In this document: positions 45,934 through 61,100 of the stretch, piece after piece
Layout of the letters: every line of letters begins with the position of its first letter
Position numbering within the stretch: position 1 is the first letter of the stretch
NCBI GenBank assembly: GCA_003586115.2
Contig: QVOM02000034.1
Span: 115,809,815 to 115,873,814 of the forward strand
Length of the DNA: 64,000 nucleotides
From: Salvator merianae
Taxonomy: Eukaryota; Chordata; Lepidosauria; Squamata; Teiidae
Reading direction: 5' to 3'
Made by a program: the position numbers and the translations under genes
Notes under the pieces: generated by a model
What the model saw: the letters and a program-made list of their open reading frames with translations, nothing else
Databases searched by the model: none
Told to the model about the DNA's origin: nothing

Positions 45934-48900
45934 GTAAGCAAATAGATTGACATTTACTGCAATAAAGCAGAAAATTGACATTTCTTGGGGAATTACTGCT
46001 GAAGATTCCCTGGGAAGCTACCGTTTACCAGCACTTGCTTTGTGTACAATACAAAATCTTTAAATCATAGAGCAGTAGGATGAATTATGGAAGTGAAACT
46101 GAATATTTTGTTCAAGAAGCATGCTATCTAGAGAGAAATTGGTTAGCTAGAGATGCCAGTCAAATGAATCAATAAACAAACAAATAAATGTTCTTACAGA
46201 AAAATTACTGAAATTCAAAAACAGTGTGTGCTGAGACCATATTTGATTTGAAATATACAAAACAAGTGGAGTTTTTAAATTATATATATTATTTGGAAAT
46301 GATTGGTATACTGCTGTTGCTTATAAAACTGATTCTAGGACTATAATGGATAGGCAGTCTTTTACAGTTCTTTTGCAGTGCTTGCGCATCGTCTGTAACT
46401 GTTTCAACAGCCTGATGAAGTTTCCTGGGTTGATTCAGGGGCTCACAGAAAACTGGGGGGGGGGAAATAGTGCCAATAACTGTTATGTTTTCCATTCTAC
46501 TAATACATCTTTAGATTTCCCCTTTCCCCATCAAGTACTTAAACTGTTTAGCATTTTGATAGATCAGTTTATAATTATGTCATTGGGCAGGTATAGTACA
46601 GTTGCAAAGCTAGTTATTTACCAAGCTACTAATGCTGTATCTGTAATTAACTGCAATTACATGCAACCTGCTTTTAAGGCAGCATTCAGATCCAACAAGA
46701 TACCTCTAAACAGCTTTGGGAAGCAAAGCTGCTTTGACCATGTTTTCCCGTATGGCATACCAAAAAGTTAGCTATACGTGTATGAATTGAAAGTATCTGC
46801 CACTATTTATTTACAGAAAATGTAAGCCTTTTGTGGCCTGCATCCCTTTAAGGCACTGTTTGTAAAATTATTTCCAGATATTCCTAAAACATGTTGCATG
46901 CAATAGTATCATATAGTTCTCCTTCAGTTGGATATATACTTAAAAGTATACTTAAAAAGAAAAAAACACACATTTTCTCACTTTCTACTCATTTTTAGCA
47001 AGAAATTTCAGAAAAGAGTCACTGTAAGTTTATCGAACTGAATTTGCATGGAAAAACGTAAATGTCGATGAGTACCATCATTTCTAAATGTCAAGTTAAT
47101 TGAATGTGACATTTAACATGAGGTGTCCGGAGAGAACCTCTTTGGAGGGGATAGGATTAGTTCAGATTACCCAATAGAGTGTTAAATCTTTGCTACATGT
47201 GGTGTAGCATACTGTTGTATTCAGTTTTGTTGGGCATATATCATTATGATACAGGATGGCCTTCGTTGTTCTTTAGAATTTTCTAGAAAAAAAATCTAAA
47301 TGTATTATCTTGCCGATGGTTTGACTAGTAATTATTTTGATAGATTTACAGAAAATTTCATGCTTGAAATACAATTTTTATTCTGTGCAGTTCTTGGCTT
47401 TAAGGCATACAGACATTTTCAGTGCAAAAATTAAGAATGTCTGTCATGTCCTGTTTAGGTTGTGGAACATCAAAGGAGAAGAGGTACAGTATATATAATG
47501 TGTATAATTTGAATAATTAAAATATTTGTACTGTTTCTTAAAACATTTCAACCTTAGTGTTTTGCTAATTGTTTGCATGATTTCATGTTCCAATTCTTGC
47601 AGTATTGGTGGAATATTTTGGATAACTTCTTAAATGCTAATAGAATTTTCTGTGTATTCTGAACACAGGTTCTACTGCTCGACTTGTATAAATTACTGTA
47701 AGCACTAGACTATATATCAGCAACTGTATATATATCAGAACTGTACGTAGAATGCTGGTTGGCTTTTCTCTTTGTAGTTATTATGAGGATTAATTTATTC
47801 TCTGTCATCTGAGTAGAAAATCACTGGCAAGGAATGAAGAGTACTGTAATTAGAAAACTATTGTGCTCAGGAGAAAGATCTGCTGTTCTGAAAGATTGCT
47901 TTTGGAATTTCATCCTGCACTAGGAACTTTAAAAATAACATGATTCACAAAAGGCAGCAGTAAGCTATATTTTATTCAGAGGATTGAATATTATGTTCAT
48001 TCCTCCTGCATGTGATACCAGTCTTAATTTAATTTGGAGGTTACGGAAGCAGGAATTGTCCTACTTAAAATATTTGCTAGCGTATTTCGTTATGATTGTT
48101 TAGTCTCTTATAATAGTATGTATCGATTGCTTTGTAAAAGTACTTAGAAATTTAAAATAATTATATAGTGGATACAATTTAACTTGATAGAAGTGAAGTG
48201 TCTGTCGATATTTGCTCAATAAACTGACTAAATGTAGGTGTTTGGAAAGCTACTCCTCTTAGTTTCTTGTGGGGCTGGAAGGAGATGTCAAGCAGAGCAC
48301 TACAAGATGTTGTCTCAGTTCTGTTTTTTCAATGTAAAAAAGGGATGAAGGGCATGAAAATACTCCTTATCAAATGTTTAAACCTCAGCAGACACAAATA
48401 AAATTGAGAATAATCCTGCTAGATTGGAAATTTGGACTGAAGCTAGTGATGACACATTCAAAGCTGCACTAGAGTCAATCAGATGAATAGGGTTACAGAG
48501 TGGGAGTTTCTTTGGCATGTCAGAACAACATTGAAAAGAATCTTAGGACTGCAGCATGTCACAAGCTCAACATGAATGAACATGGAAAAAAGGCTAATAA
48601 AGTGTTAGGCTTTGGGACCTTGTGGTTTATTCTGCAGTAATATTTCTGCTGAACTGTTTAATCCATTGTTGGATACTGTTTTAATTCTGATTTGGGGGTA
48701 AAAATTTTAAGAGTTACTCATAAAAGTTCAGAATCTGAGGAGTTACAGTAAGCAAGATACGGGGTAGCATACAAAATAGTCACTCACATTTTGCATAAAG
48801 AGGTATCACTGCTTGTCCTTGACTGTATGATTTACAAGAATCACTTTTTCTCTGAGAGCCAAAAATGCAGTTGGACACTAGTTTCTGGTTTGGTCCAAGA

Positions 48901-51900
48901 TGGGAGTTCAACTGTGTAAGTTCCCTGGCCAGTGCTTTACTCATGAGTGTCTGCCAGATCTCTGCAAAGATTTTGTTAGCTTCAGCATCACCCTCTGCTG
49001 TATTGTTTTCTATTGCTTGAAATAACTTTTGGTGTTAGGAAACCCACATTTAGTGTGGACTAGCCATATTTACTGGGGCTGCTAAAAGAGGTGGCACTTA
49101 TGTGTCCTCATGGAGCCTGTATGGTAGGGATGGGATATAATCAGTATGTTGCTGAGGAGCCATTTCTGACATTTTGAAATGGCAGTTTGCAAACCTGTAC
49201 CTCAAATTCTTGATGCTTTCTATATAGATTTCTACACTGAACTTATTTAAAGTTCTGTAGTCACAACATAACCAGAACTTTGTGCCGTGCTCTGCTGGTT
49301 TAGTAACCACATGCTTCTTTCTGAGGTATTTTCATGTGCAGAGCAGTACCTTGAAATTCACAAGTTAATTATGGACACTTTTGCATATATCTGTGAAAGA
49401 ACAAGTACCACAACTGTGAAAATGCATTTGCAAATGAGCAATTGCAGTGCTCTGTTGCTGACTACAATAATAAATATCTATATATGTCCTTGTCCATTTA
49501 TTCCCCCCCCCCAAAAAAAAAACACAAAAAAACCCCAACCAACCCATTGAAACAGTATTTTCCTAGGGACTTTTACCCACTCATTAAAAATGGTCAGTTC
49601 TCTCTGTATTCATGAGTTTCCATCTGCATAATAAAATGGATACCAGAGAATAGATATAGTCTATTAATTGCTCGTTAACTTGAATGAGGAACAAAACACT
49701 GTTGGAGAGTGTCTCTAAGTATATACAAACCTGCTTCTTACAGTTGTGTATTAGAAGTAAGAAACAGTATCTTGGAGCATATTCCATTTGTAAGTTGAGC
49801 AGTTGTTCCTTAATATCCATACTGGCCTTTATTTCTGTATTTCTACTTGTCTGAGAAAAGGTTGCAAGGATTGGATGTGCCAGGAAGCTTGTCCCCTGCT
49901 GAGTTTTTTCCCCTTTTGATTTATTCATCTGATGTGTTTTGTCTGCTTTATGCAGGATAGTCTCAAAGGTAATTACGATTCATTAGTAAAAATAAGAAAA
50001 TAAAGTGCTTTCAAATTATAGCAAAATATACTATACCCAATATAAAATATGTTCAAAGTGTAACAAATTCAATAACACTCTGTCTAAAGCAAAGCAATTT
50101 TAAACCAGTATGACTCAACAAAATAAGTAAAAATAAAACCAACTAGCATGTCCTCTTCTAGTCCTTGGCCTTCAGTTTTTAGCAAGGGCTCATGCCCTTG
50201 TCTATACATTTGTTGCAGAAGTGCCTGTAGCATAAAGGGAATCGAGAAAGGTATAAAAAGATTTATATAGATTTGCAGCAGCAGTGAGGTTAAGCATACC
50301 CATGCCTGATTAGTTCACTTGTAAACGTGACATCTGTAAATATCTGTTGTAGGGGGAGGGAAAAACAAACTAACAACTGTGTCATGCATTTCTGATAATT
50401 CACAAGGTAGTGATTGACTTCTAGAAGTATACTACTAAGGTTTAAAGAGTTAATGCTCAGGATCTGTCCTCCGTATGTTTAATAATGGTACTAAAAATGT
50501 GGGGTATTTGATGTGAAAAGAAAGCCTCTATATGTCTTTCCTACAAGAAAAGCAGTAGTTCTGGGCTATAATAAATATCTATTGTAATTCAGTTTGGCTC
50601 CAAGCCCGCAGGTACTCTGTTCAGCAAGGCACTCAGATTTAGGGGTCTGGTTTTGTATGACCAAGCTGGACCTGATCAGCTGTTCAGTATATGTGAGCTT
50701 TTTTCCTTCCTCAAGAATTGGGAACAGAAAAGGAAAAAGGTCACTCCTAATAAATAAATGAAAAATGGAATGACACATTTGATAGGGCAGAGTTCCTGCA
50801 AAACAGCTAATCAGTGGGATATTCCTCCCTTGCCTTCCTTTTCCCACCTGACTTTTCTGTGGTACTGCCAAACTGGTTTTATCACACTAGGATTGATTGC
50901 ATTCAGCTCTTCACCCAGTTAGTTCAGTTGTCATTTGAACCAGCTGAACTAAAGTGATTCAGGAGTTATAAGACTCCTCCAAAGGGGGAATGGTGCTCAT
51001 TATTGTGTAGTAGTTTGCAGTAGTAGTAACATCAGAAAAAAATAATGGAGTTTGTTCTTCAGTCCATTGTTTAGTAATTTTAGATTGGTCCAGACTCTAC
51101 AACTTGTCCATCGTGTCTTTTTCTGCAACTTTTCCATGGCTCATGTCTAGTGATTTAAAGTGTAGTCTTTAAAATGTGGAAAAGACATTAAACTGCATTC
51201 CAACATATAGTTAAAATTTGTAGATGAGTATAGTAGATTAAATTTTATCAAAATGCCTTTGATTATTCTTACTTAGAGTTAGAGATCTCATCTCTTTGCA
51301 GCATCTTACTATTCATATGTGTTAATTGTATCAAAGATAAGCAAACAATTATTTCCCAATTATTTTAATAAATATCAATCAGTGAAGTTGAATAAACAAA
51401 CACATACTTGACTATTGTATCTACTGCACTAAGAAAGCAGAGAGAATAGAATTGACTGAGGAAGATGGTTCAGTCCTCAGACAGTTATTTGCTCATTATC
51501 TCAGCCTTTTCTGTTGGCGTCCTTGGCATATTGATCTAGGGGTTTATAAACTTCTTTGCTCATTGCATTAAAAAAATTATTAACTCTCTTACATCATGTA
51601 TTCATTCTCCTAGCAGGGAATAATACTTGAGGACACTGAAATCAATGGCACAAAGAAGAAATTCCAATGAAATAATGAAAATTATCAACCCCCAATAAGC
51701 CTTGTCAGTTTCTGACTTTGAGAATCCTTGATTTGGATTGTTCTAAGTTTCTACCTAGTTAAAGAGTAAAAGAAAATAAGTGCTTACTTTTAGTCATGCA
51801 GTAATATCCTATATCCTTTTAAATTAGGAACTATTTCTTAAGATTCTAGATTATTTCCCAGTATGGTTTTAAAGATTTTTCTGTACAATCATTGATCAAC

Positions 51901-52165
51901 TTAGGTTTTGACTTAAAAATGCAGATTTTTAAGGTAATGGTTACTAACCTTGAACATAAGGTTTCCGTGACCATGCTGCAGACCTTAGAAGACAACAAAG
52001 ATAAATGGAACATCTGGTGTGAACAGAGGAATTCTCGTTCTATCATAGTAGATAGATTTTTTTTAAACTCGGATTATTAGAAAGGAAGATTGTTACTTAG
52101 TGGTGATGTGTTTGGAAAATGAATGGCCAGATATAGATGGGACATACCAAAGCCTTACCAAATAA

Positions 52166-52199
<34 letters not shown>

Positions 52200-55100
52200 A
52201 CGCATTCCCAGACTTCCTTATTAATGACCCGCCATCTGTTGTAAAATATGCCTGCCAAAGGCTGCCCCAGCTGACTGATACTTGTCCAAGTAATCATGCT
52301 TGGAGAATGTAGCAGATTGTTTCCGTGTGGCTGTCTTTCATAAATCTTCTATCAAAGCTGCTGTATTGAATGCTGAAGAAGGAAAAACTGAATGCATGGA
52401 GTGAGGCAAGATATGATCAGGTAGTGCTTTGTCGTGAACCTTGTAAGCTGTAACTATTCAGGCTTTTATGCAGGTGAGTATGACCTTCAAGGCTTTGTGT
52501 TCCAGAACCCTTGAGTTCTCTTCAGATAAACTTTCAAAATTCTGTGGACATCAAGACAGTGCCACATAGGTTCCAAGTTCTTCTTGGGGTTGGGGCAAAC
52601 GGAGAGAAGATGGATCTTTTGTTCCCTCTGAAAGGTGTAAAATACTTCAAATCTATGCAGAGGATCTGTATGCAGCACCAGTGAGTCTCGCAGAAAAACA
52701 CATCACAATTCCAAGATTAAAGAGGGTGTTTATCTGCCTTTAGGCAGTACTAAAACTCAGATCTTTAGAAAGGCCAGCTTGAAGAAATGCCAGAAAGACT
52801 GACCCAGGGAAGTGTGCAGAAGGGCATACGCCTTCGTGGATCAGTTCAGCAGGGGGACCGATTTTAGTGGTGCACAAAATTGTGCTACCAAAATGAGTTC
52901 CCCTAGGCCTCTGAGGCTAGGAACTTTAGTTCCTGATCATTGGAGACCTTGCGGCAGGCTCTGAAACTGAGCGAGCTTTGAGGCAGCATGGTAGGGGTGA
53001 CGAGGAGATGATGCTGGCAACGTGGATGGTGTGGAGCCTTGTCCTGGAACAGGTCAACCAAATGTGGATAGTGTTTTTCCAGGACAGTGGAGCTGCTCCA
53101 GCTTAGAATAGTTACTGTAGGAACCATTCCAGTTGGGGCGCTTCAGCCACTTCTAGAAATGGCTTGAAAGTGGGTCATATTTCTGTTTGCATACGGCATT
53201 TATATTTTCTTTCAGGCACTTAATGTTTTACATAATAATTATTTTGAATTAAGCTACTAAACACGTTCATCGCTATTAAGTACATCTACATGTCCTTTGC
53301 ACAACTATACCTGCTGTTTGGTAAAATAATTTTTGTGTTATATGGCATCAGGTGATAAAGTATAATTAATGGGTTATGTGTTTTCAGAATGGAGGCTTCT
53401 TGCTTGGAGCTTGCATTGGAAGGAGAGCGTTTGTGTAAAGCAGGAGACTGTCGAGCTGGCGTATCTTTCTTTGAAGCAGCAGTTCAGGTTGGAACAGAAG
53501 ACTTAAAAACCCTGAGTGCGATTTACAGTCAGCTAGGGAATGCCTATTTCTACTTGCATGAATACACAAAAGCTTTGGAATATCACCACCATGATTTAAC
53601 GCTAGCAAGGTAACTTCAGCTTATGGTTTCTTTAGGAATATTCAGATTATATTGCCAGTTTTTCCTCTTTTGAAATATTTTCTGTGAAATATTGATTTCA
53701 TATGATTGATCATAATCAAAAAAAGTTACAATGAGGATTGGTAGCTGTAGTGTAGTTCTGTGAAAAGGAAACTTCTTAGGATTTTTAATGCATTTTGTCT
53801 GAAAAAAAATTATGTTAAATATGTACCAAGTTCTGGATTCCAAACCTTTATTGGCTCATTACCACCAAAATGTGCTAACCTTTGGGCTAATAACAGATAA
53901 TGCTATATATTGAGGCAGAAGCTGCAGTGTTAGCAGGTGGCTGAATGCAGTATTTCTATGCCACATCTCCTGCACGGTGGCGCAGAAGGCTAAGGCACTG
54001 ATCTTTCTATAGGAGGATCGGAGTTCAAGGCCCCTGTCTGCCGTGTAGAGGGGATGAGTGCCCTCTACTGGCCTCTAGCTCCAGCCAATCTAGCTGTTCG
54101 AAAGCAAGTAATTGCAAGTAGATAAATAGGGAGCATCACATTGTGTGATGCAGAAGATAGTCAGATGTAAGCCTTCGGGCGAAAAATAACCTTGTAAGCC
54201 GCTTTGAGTCAGCTTCGGCTGAGAAAAGTGGGGTATAAAAACCAAGTTCTTCTTCTTTGTCTCCTTTTGACTTACCCATCTGAATGCTCTCTTTAGATGA
54301 AAGCTAAGGGTCCACTTGGTGAGGTATTTGAACATTTTGCTGCAGCAGCAGTGCCATGCTAGGGTTTTGGTGCCATCACACAGCTTCTTTTCAGCCTATC
54401 CATTGGTGGAGAGAGGCTGCAAGTGCAGCTTTAACTGTTCTGAAAATTGCTTATTATAGGAGTTGTACCCTTACACTAATCTTATAGCTGTAGACCTGTG
54501 GTTCAATTCATTCTCTGTCATATTCTCTGTATGTGGGTATGGGCTGTGGCCTGTGACTTTAGATTCTCGAGAACAGGATGATAAGAATAGAGATGAAGAG
54601 CATGTGGCAAAGGACAGTTAAGAAATGACATCTGAGCAGAGCGTCAGACTGCAGTGGGACCTCAAAACATGAGCTCAGTATAGATTCTTAAGTCAGTAAT
54701 GAGACAAATTAGCAAAGGCCAAGAGTTAATTAAAGAAGAAGAAGAAGATCTGTTAGGTTGGCTCAGAGTTATCCAACAGACTAGGGTCTACAGAAGAACT
54801 AATCCAAATCAATGTAAGTAGGAGTGAACTAAGGCCCTTTCTGCACTTGGACTTATTCCAGATTATATCTCAGAATAGGGACTCGCTATCTGTATGCTAG
54901 TGCAGACTATGGTAGACCCTGTGCAAGATCTTTCATAGTTTGCACTAGCATGTGCATAACAGGTCCCTATTCTGAGATATAATTCGCAATAAGACCAATT
55001 GCAGAAAGGGCCAAAGTCCTGGGAAAGAACTGTAGTTAAGTGTGCTTAAAAGTGTTGTTAGAGCATTGTCTTCATATCTGAAGACAGATTCCAGGTTTTT

Positions 55101-58100
55101 TTTTAAAGTAGAGTGTTGAGGAGGCAAGATATCATGGGGAGAAATTCTGAATGAGAGAATGAGAGGCAAACAGAGAGAGGAAGGCTAAAGGCTGGCATGA
55201 GGAGAAATTTTGAAGGCTTGGATATGGACAAGGAAAATGGAAAACTGTGGTGGGGTGGGAGAGGGCCCAGTCTGCATTACATAGAACACAGTACTTACTG
55301 TACGTACTGTTTACATAATTAGACCTACCAGCTAGTTAGTTTATATAATTGAGAATCAGCCCTGTGTGTTAACAGTGCGTTATAGTGCAATAGTTTACTC
55401 AGAAGCAAGTCCCACTGTATTCAGTAGGACATAATAAAATAAGCACAATTAAGATTGTAGCCAGAGAACTGTAACAGTTTATCAACATTAAATACAGGCT
55501 ATCCAAATAAACTTTGCTAAGTTAGCAGCTTAAACTTGGCTTGATCAGAAATAAAACTTGCAGGTGTTTTAAATAAATAGCATTGAGCAAGCATACTAGG
55601 GGTTGGTGCTCAATTGTGATTGAGTGATGCTAATCAAAAGATAACTAATGTGCATTATCTTTAATGTTTCTGCTTGTTAAGATAGAAGATTTATATTTCC
55701 TAAAAGTGGTAGTGATTGAGAGAGATAATTTAATTTCAGGACAATTGGAGACCAACTAGGGGAAGCAAAAGCAAGTGGCAATTTGGGAAATACTTTGAAG
55801 GTTCTTGGAAATTATGAAGAAGCAGTTATCCGCTGTCAGAGGCATCTTGACATTTCCAGAGATCTAAATGACAAGGTGAGACCTGTTTCAGCATCAGAGG
55901 GCCCTCCGCTAAAACTGTTCTGGCATTCAAGGACCACACTGACTTTTTCAGAACGTAGAAGGAATTTGGGGATGGATGGAAAGGTTTAAACCTCTTATCT
56001 GGCCAGCAACTTAATACAAAGATGAATAGCTTCTCCTTAGTTATTCAATTTAATTAATTGTGGAAGAGTGATAGCACCTTTCCATAGCTGAAATGCATAT
56101 GACTGGCCATATCTGTTGCTGGCATACGGAACCTGTTTTGTTGATGAAAAGTAAACGCAGTTTGTAGTATCAGAACAAGTGCACTTGCTGCGCTGAAGTT
56201 TGTTTAAAAAACATTAAGCATGCTTTAATGTGCACTAAAGAATGGGTGTGTAATGGAAAGTAAATTGGTGGAAAAACAATAAAGTTCTGGAAGGTTTGAG
56301 AGTATATTCTGTTTTTTGTGTACGGAAAGGAAAATGTAAATTGTAAGCATCCAAAATTTTGAACATTGATGGAACCCGCAAATGCTAATACAGTATGTAA
56401 AATAAATGGCTTCAGTAAAACAAATAGTTGAGCTATAGGCAGACAGAACCACGAATCTTACCTTTTGTTAACTGCTTTGGGACCATTTTACATAAGACGT
56501 TACAGAATTTATCAAATAAATAATTGTGTATTATAGCCTCTAATATTACTGTGGAGACCTAACAAGCTCATAACAGTGGCAAGAAATGGGCTTAGCAAAA
56601 TCCCATGAGAAGGATGAGAAGATTGAAACTGAAGAGTTTCTTAAGAAAGGTGATGGATAATTAAACTGACCAGTTTTTCAGTAAGGCATGTGAATATAAA
56701 TGGGTTCTTTGGTTCTTAAATGGATATTTAGCTGGAATGGAGGTGCAGAACCATTTACTTAAGAATTTTAGATCAATGTGAGCAGAATGTAGAGAATTTA
56801 AAAAGAAGAATGTATTGCTTTGATTATAGAACAGAACGGGTAACTAACTTGTGAAGCTTACTTGCGTTCAGAGCCTGAATCCTAAGAGTTTCCACTAGCT
56901 TACTAATTTTCTCTGTATTTCTTTTGACTGTACATTTGGCATTTTTCAAATGTTTGTCAAATCCATCATTTGTAAAAGAAAAACAAACAAACTGTTTGGA
57001 GAGATCTGGGACTGTTAGGTGTTTCACCTGACAACTCTGGGCTCTCTGTGGCACCTACTTTGGAATCTACTTTGCAATCTTATTTGGAGCAGGTGAGGTC
57101 CATGTAAAAGGAGCAGAGAATTCACCTCTCCACAAAACATGGCACAACCATTATTCATCTGTTGGGGGAGGGGCATGTGACATCATCACACAGGTGCAGA
57201 TGTTGTCATGTAGGCATAGGTATGCAGCTGCATTGAGGGTGTCTGCACCTGTGCGGTGATGCTGAATGTGGCCCCATCCACAGAGAAATAAATAATGGCA
57301 ACAACCATATTTTGTGGAGAGGTGAGTTCCCTGCACTTTTTACATGGGCCTCACTTGTTCCAAAGGAGGCTGCAAGTGCCATACAGATGGCTAAATCAAT
57401 ATTGGAGCTCCCTGCTCCAAGTTCAATATGTGCTGGTTGATGACACTCATTATCAAAGTAAGAGGGTTTAAAACCAACCACATTTGCTGTTCGTTTTTGC
57501 TAAAAGTAACTTAAATGTAAAATACAACATAAATTAGTGAAGTATAGGAATCTACATGTTACATAAAATACTTCATAGAACCCGCAGCTGGCTGTGAGTT
57601 TCACTTTTTATGTTCTCACATCTTTTTGTTGAATATCAGAATCCTTGTGGTAGAAAGTGCCCATGGAATTATTATTTAGAATAATTTGCTTCATATTTTT
57701 GTCTAATAGGTTGGAGAAGCAAGAGCTCTTTATAATCTTGGAAATGTATATCATTCCAAGGGCAAAAGTGTAGCCTGTGCAGGTACCCATGATCCGGGGG
57801 AGTTCCCAGATGATGTTAAAGCTGCACTGCGGAAGGCTGCTGATTATTATGAGTGAGTAGCAGTGTTTACCGTTGACTTATTTAAAGCTGACTTATTTAA
57901 AGCAGAGTCAATAACAGCTTAAGATAATAGCATTTGTATCCCTTTAAAATCTGTTGTGATAATTAATATGTAATTTTTTTAATGCTTTCACCATAAGATC
58001 AGTAAGTATGATACAAAACATGCACATATTTTTTAAAAGTAGAAATAAAATCTTTTATAAAAACTAGAATATGCAAATGAACAGTTAACATTAATTAAAA

Positions 58101-61100
58101 ACTTCATGTTCTAAACATTAAATTTCCAACCATTATATGATTATGAAGAAACAGATGGAAAAAAGGATGTTCAGCAATGTCAAAAGAGAAGCAGATTTAC
58201 TTTTTATTTTGATTAAATTCCTGCAGCTAAAAATCCCCTACACTGCAATCATCTAATAATGGTCCGGTATATAATGTGAAAGTGAAATGTGCTACAGCAG
58301 TATAAATGCTGAGGGGTTTTTTCCATAGAAGAAGTTTGGTCTCAAATGGTTTTACAAGAGTGGCTTCCAAACAACATTGTAAATCTAGCAGTATCCTGAA
58401 AGGAAAGGAAATTTTATTTTTGTTGGCTCTGGAAATTCCCATTGCAAGTCAAGGAGGATTAATATTTGAATCAACTGCCGTGGTTTCACCTTGACCCCTA
58501 TCCTCTACATTAATTTGTATTTATTGCATTGCATTGCTCTGCTCTACTCTGAAAAAGTAACATGATCTGATTGATGCAAACAATTTTGCATGAAAAAACA
58601 TTGGAGGTGGTGAATGCCTGTTCTTGTTCCTGCTATTTTTTAAAATATCTGCAGTATGGAGAAGTGAAAAATGTATGCTCTATTAGCTGCATGACTTCTG
58701 CAAATGGTTCATTTGTTTGCAGTAATCTGAAAACTCTGATTTTGTTTGCACAACAGGATTTTCCACATATTTTACCCTTCTGGTTTGTTTCCTTCTCTCA
58801 CATTGCATCATAGGCAAATATGGTAAAAGAATATGCACCTAATTTTAATTGATAAAGGAAGTTTTAGAAAGTTCGGAATTCTTTTCTATGCTTTGACCAA
58901 ACCCCCTGCCCCTTTACCAGATGTTTCCTTATTTGCAGTAATAGAATCTGCTGCTGGAGAATTTCCAAATATGTTTAGTAACTTTATTTTTTAATTTATA
59001 GTAAATTAAAATTTACTTCACAGTAAAGTAACAAAAATATCCTGAATATCGTTTCCCAATTTACTTCTGGAAATTCTTGGAAGAATTAGGAAAGAAGATC
59101 TACATTACATATACTTCCTGGTTACTGTTCAGGAAAGTGACAGGTAGTACTAAACCTATAAAAAAACCCTCACTTGTGCCGAAACAGTCAAAAAATTCCT
59201 TTACATTCACAAGAGTTGTGTGGAAAGCAATTCTTCTAGAGGCAAGGCCTGGGCCTTTCAGGTGAATGGCAGATATAAATATTTGAATTAAAAATCAAAG
59301 TAAATAAATAATATTTTTAGATAATTCCAGAGTCCTTGATTCTGAGCACTAGGCAAGGGTTAGTGTACAAAGTTAATTCTGCTTTTCATAAATGGAAGGA
59401 AATCCATTTACCCTCCTTTTGGCTGAAATCTCCCTGCTCTCTAGAGCAACCATAACATGTTCTTGATTATTATTTATTTATTGGACATCTTTTACTCTGT
59501 GCAAGACACATTTCGGAGACAGTGCCGCAGCTTATCAGGGAGCCTGATGCTCACCAGTCTCCTGCCTAAGTAGATGATTATTGGGCATTTTTTCCCAGTT
59601 TTTTTCTTCCAAGAAAAGAATACGGATACTTTCCGTGCGTAGATTTCTGGAAGATGGAGAGGGAAAGAATGCTGGGCTCTCCCTTCAACCATGAAGCTAG
59701 GGTTTTATTCCTTTTGTATCTCTTAAATAACCTGCCATTGATGAAAGATGGTTTAACCTGGGTTGTGGAATGGTATGCTGCCTTGTGTAGAAATACGATC
59801 CATAAGAAATGGAGGTTTGGTGTAAGTGCGGCTTTGTATAGGCTTAGCATCATCTGTCGCTTCCCTGAGAAATAACCAGGAAGTATATCTAATACAGATA
59901 TTCTTTTCCTCTCTGTTTTCCAGGACACCTCCTCGTCAGAAGTACCAATGTTCTTTTCTCAGTTTTACTTCTAAGTCCTCTCCCCACTCCCTGATTCCTT
60001 ATAGCAATAAGCATTTCTTTTAAAAAAAGACTTGATTGAATACATCAAACACAAAGTTCAGGAAGATAGGGAGATACGCCTTAATTAAAAAGCTTGTCAT
60101 GCTTCCTTTTAGCTCAAGATTCTAATGAGGAAGAAAGTATTAAACCATCTAACATGAGTGGCTTGTTGCAAAAATTATCATGGCCTTGATTGATCCATCC
60201 CATGATTGAAAACCATCCCATGATTTTGCTGTATTGGCAGAAATCTTACTGACTTCCATGTCAGTACATCTTTCAAACATCAATTATTTGATTGTCTTTT
60301 TATTTTTTCATCATATAGAGAGAACTTGGCAATTGTTACAGAGCTGGGTGATAGAGCAGCCCAGGGACGTGCTTATGGAAACTTAGGGAATACTCATTAT
60401 CTTCTGGGAAACTTCAGGAGTGCCGTTATTGCTCATGAACAGGTACAAGAGAGTGCTGCATTCATATATAAAACTAATTCATGGTTTTGCTGTATTCATT
60501 ATATGGTCAGTAAACTAAAAATCTGTCAGACAAATAAAAAATTTGCTTGGCTTGTTTTCTAGCTGTCTGATCTTCTGCCTCTGTTTCTCAGTGAGTGTGT
60601 GGGATGGGCTAGCCAAAATAACAAAGCTATTGCATTCTCATATAGTGCGAAGACACTGTTAAACGAAGCCTGAACGTTCAAACAAACAGGCTTAGCAAGT
60701 CATTCTTACTATATATAAATCAGATTGGTCTGTTCTTCAACGTTCTGTGTTATTCACATTCTATCTCAAAAGGAAGTTTTATTTTTGCTCATTAACTTAT
60801 AGTGATACAAAAGTACTTGCAGCATATCTGAATTGTTTATTACTATTCCCCCTCCAAAGAAAAGGTAATGCTTTATGCTAAATTCTGGGATTCTCAGATT
60901 TTGTGCTACATATTGAATTCCACACTCGCACAATTCATTAACTTTACTTCAGGAGAGCAAGCATCCCTTTGACAATTACAAATATTGAAAATTGAAAATA
61001 CAGTCATCCTTCATAGAATAAAATGGTTTGGTTCCTGGAAACCATTATTCAAATTTGCATTACACAAAGGACTACTTCTAAGAAAAATTGAGAAACTGTG

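Noticed and set aside
46346..46771. 141-codon open frame in a GPSM2 intron
   Set aside because: No known domain, no exon-like borders, and the real gene structure skips it.
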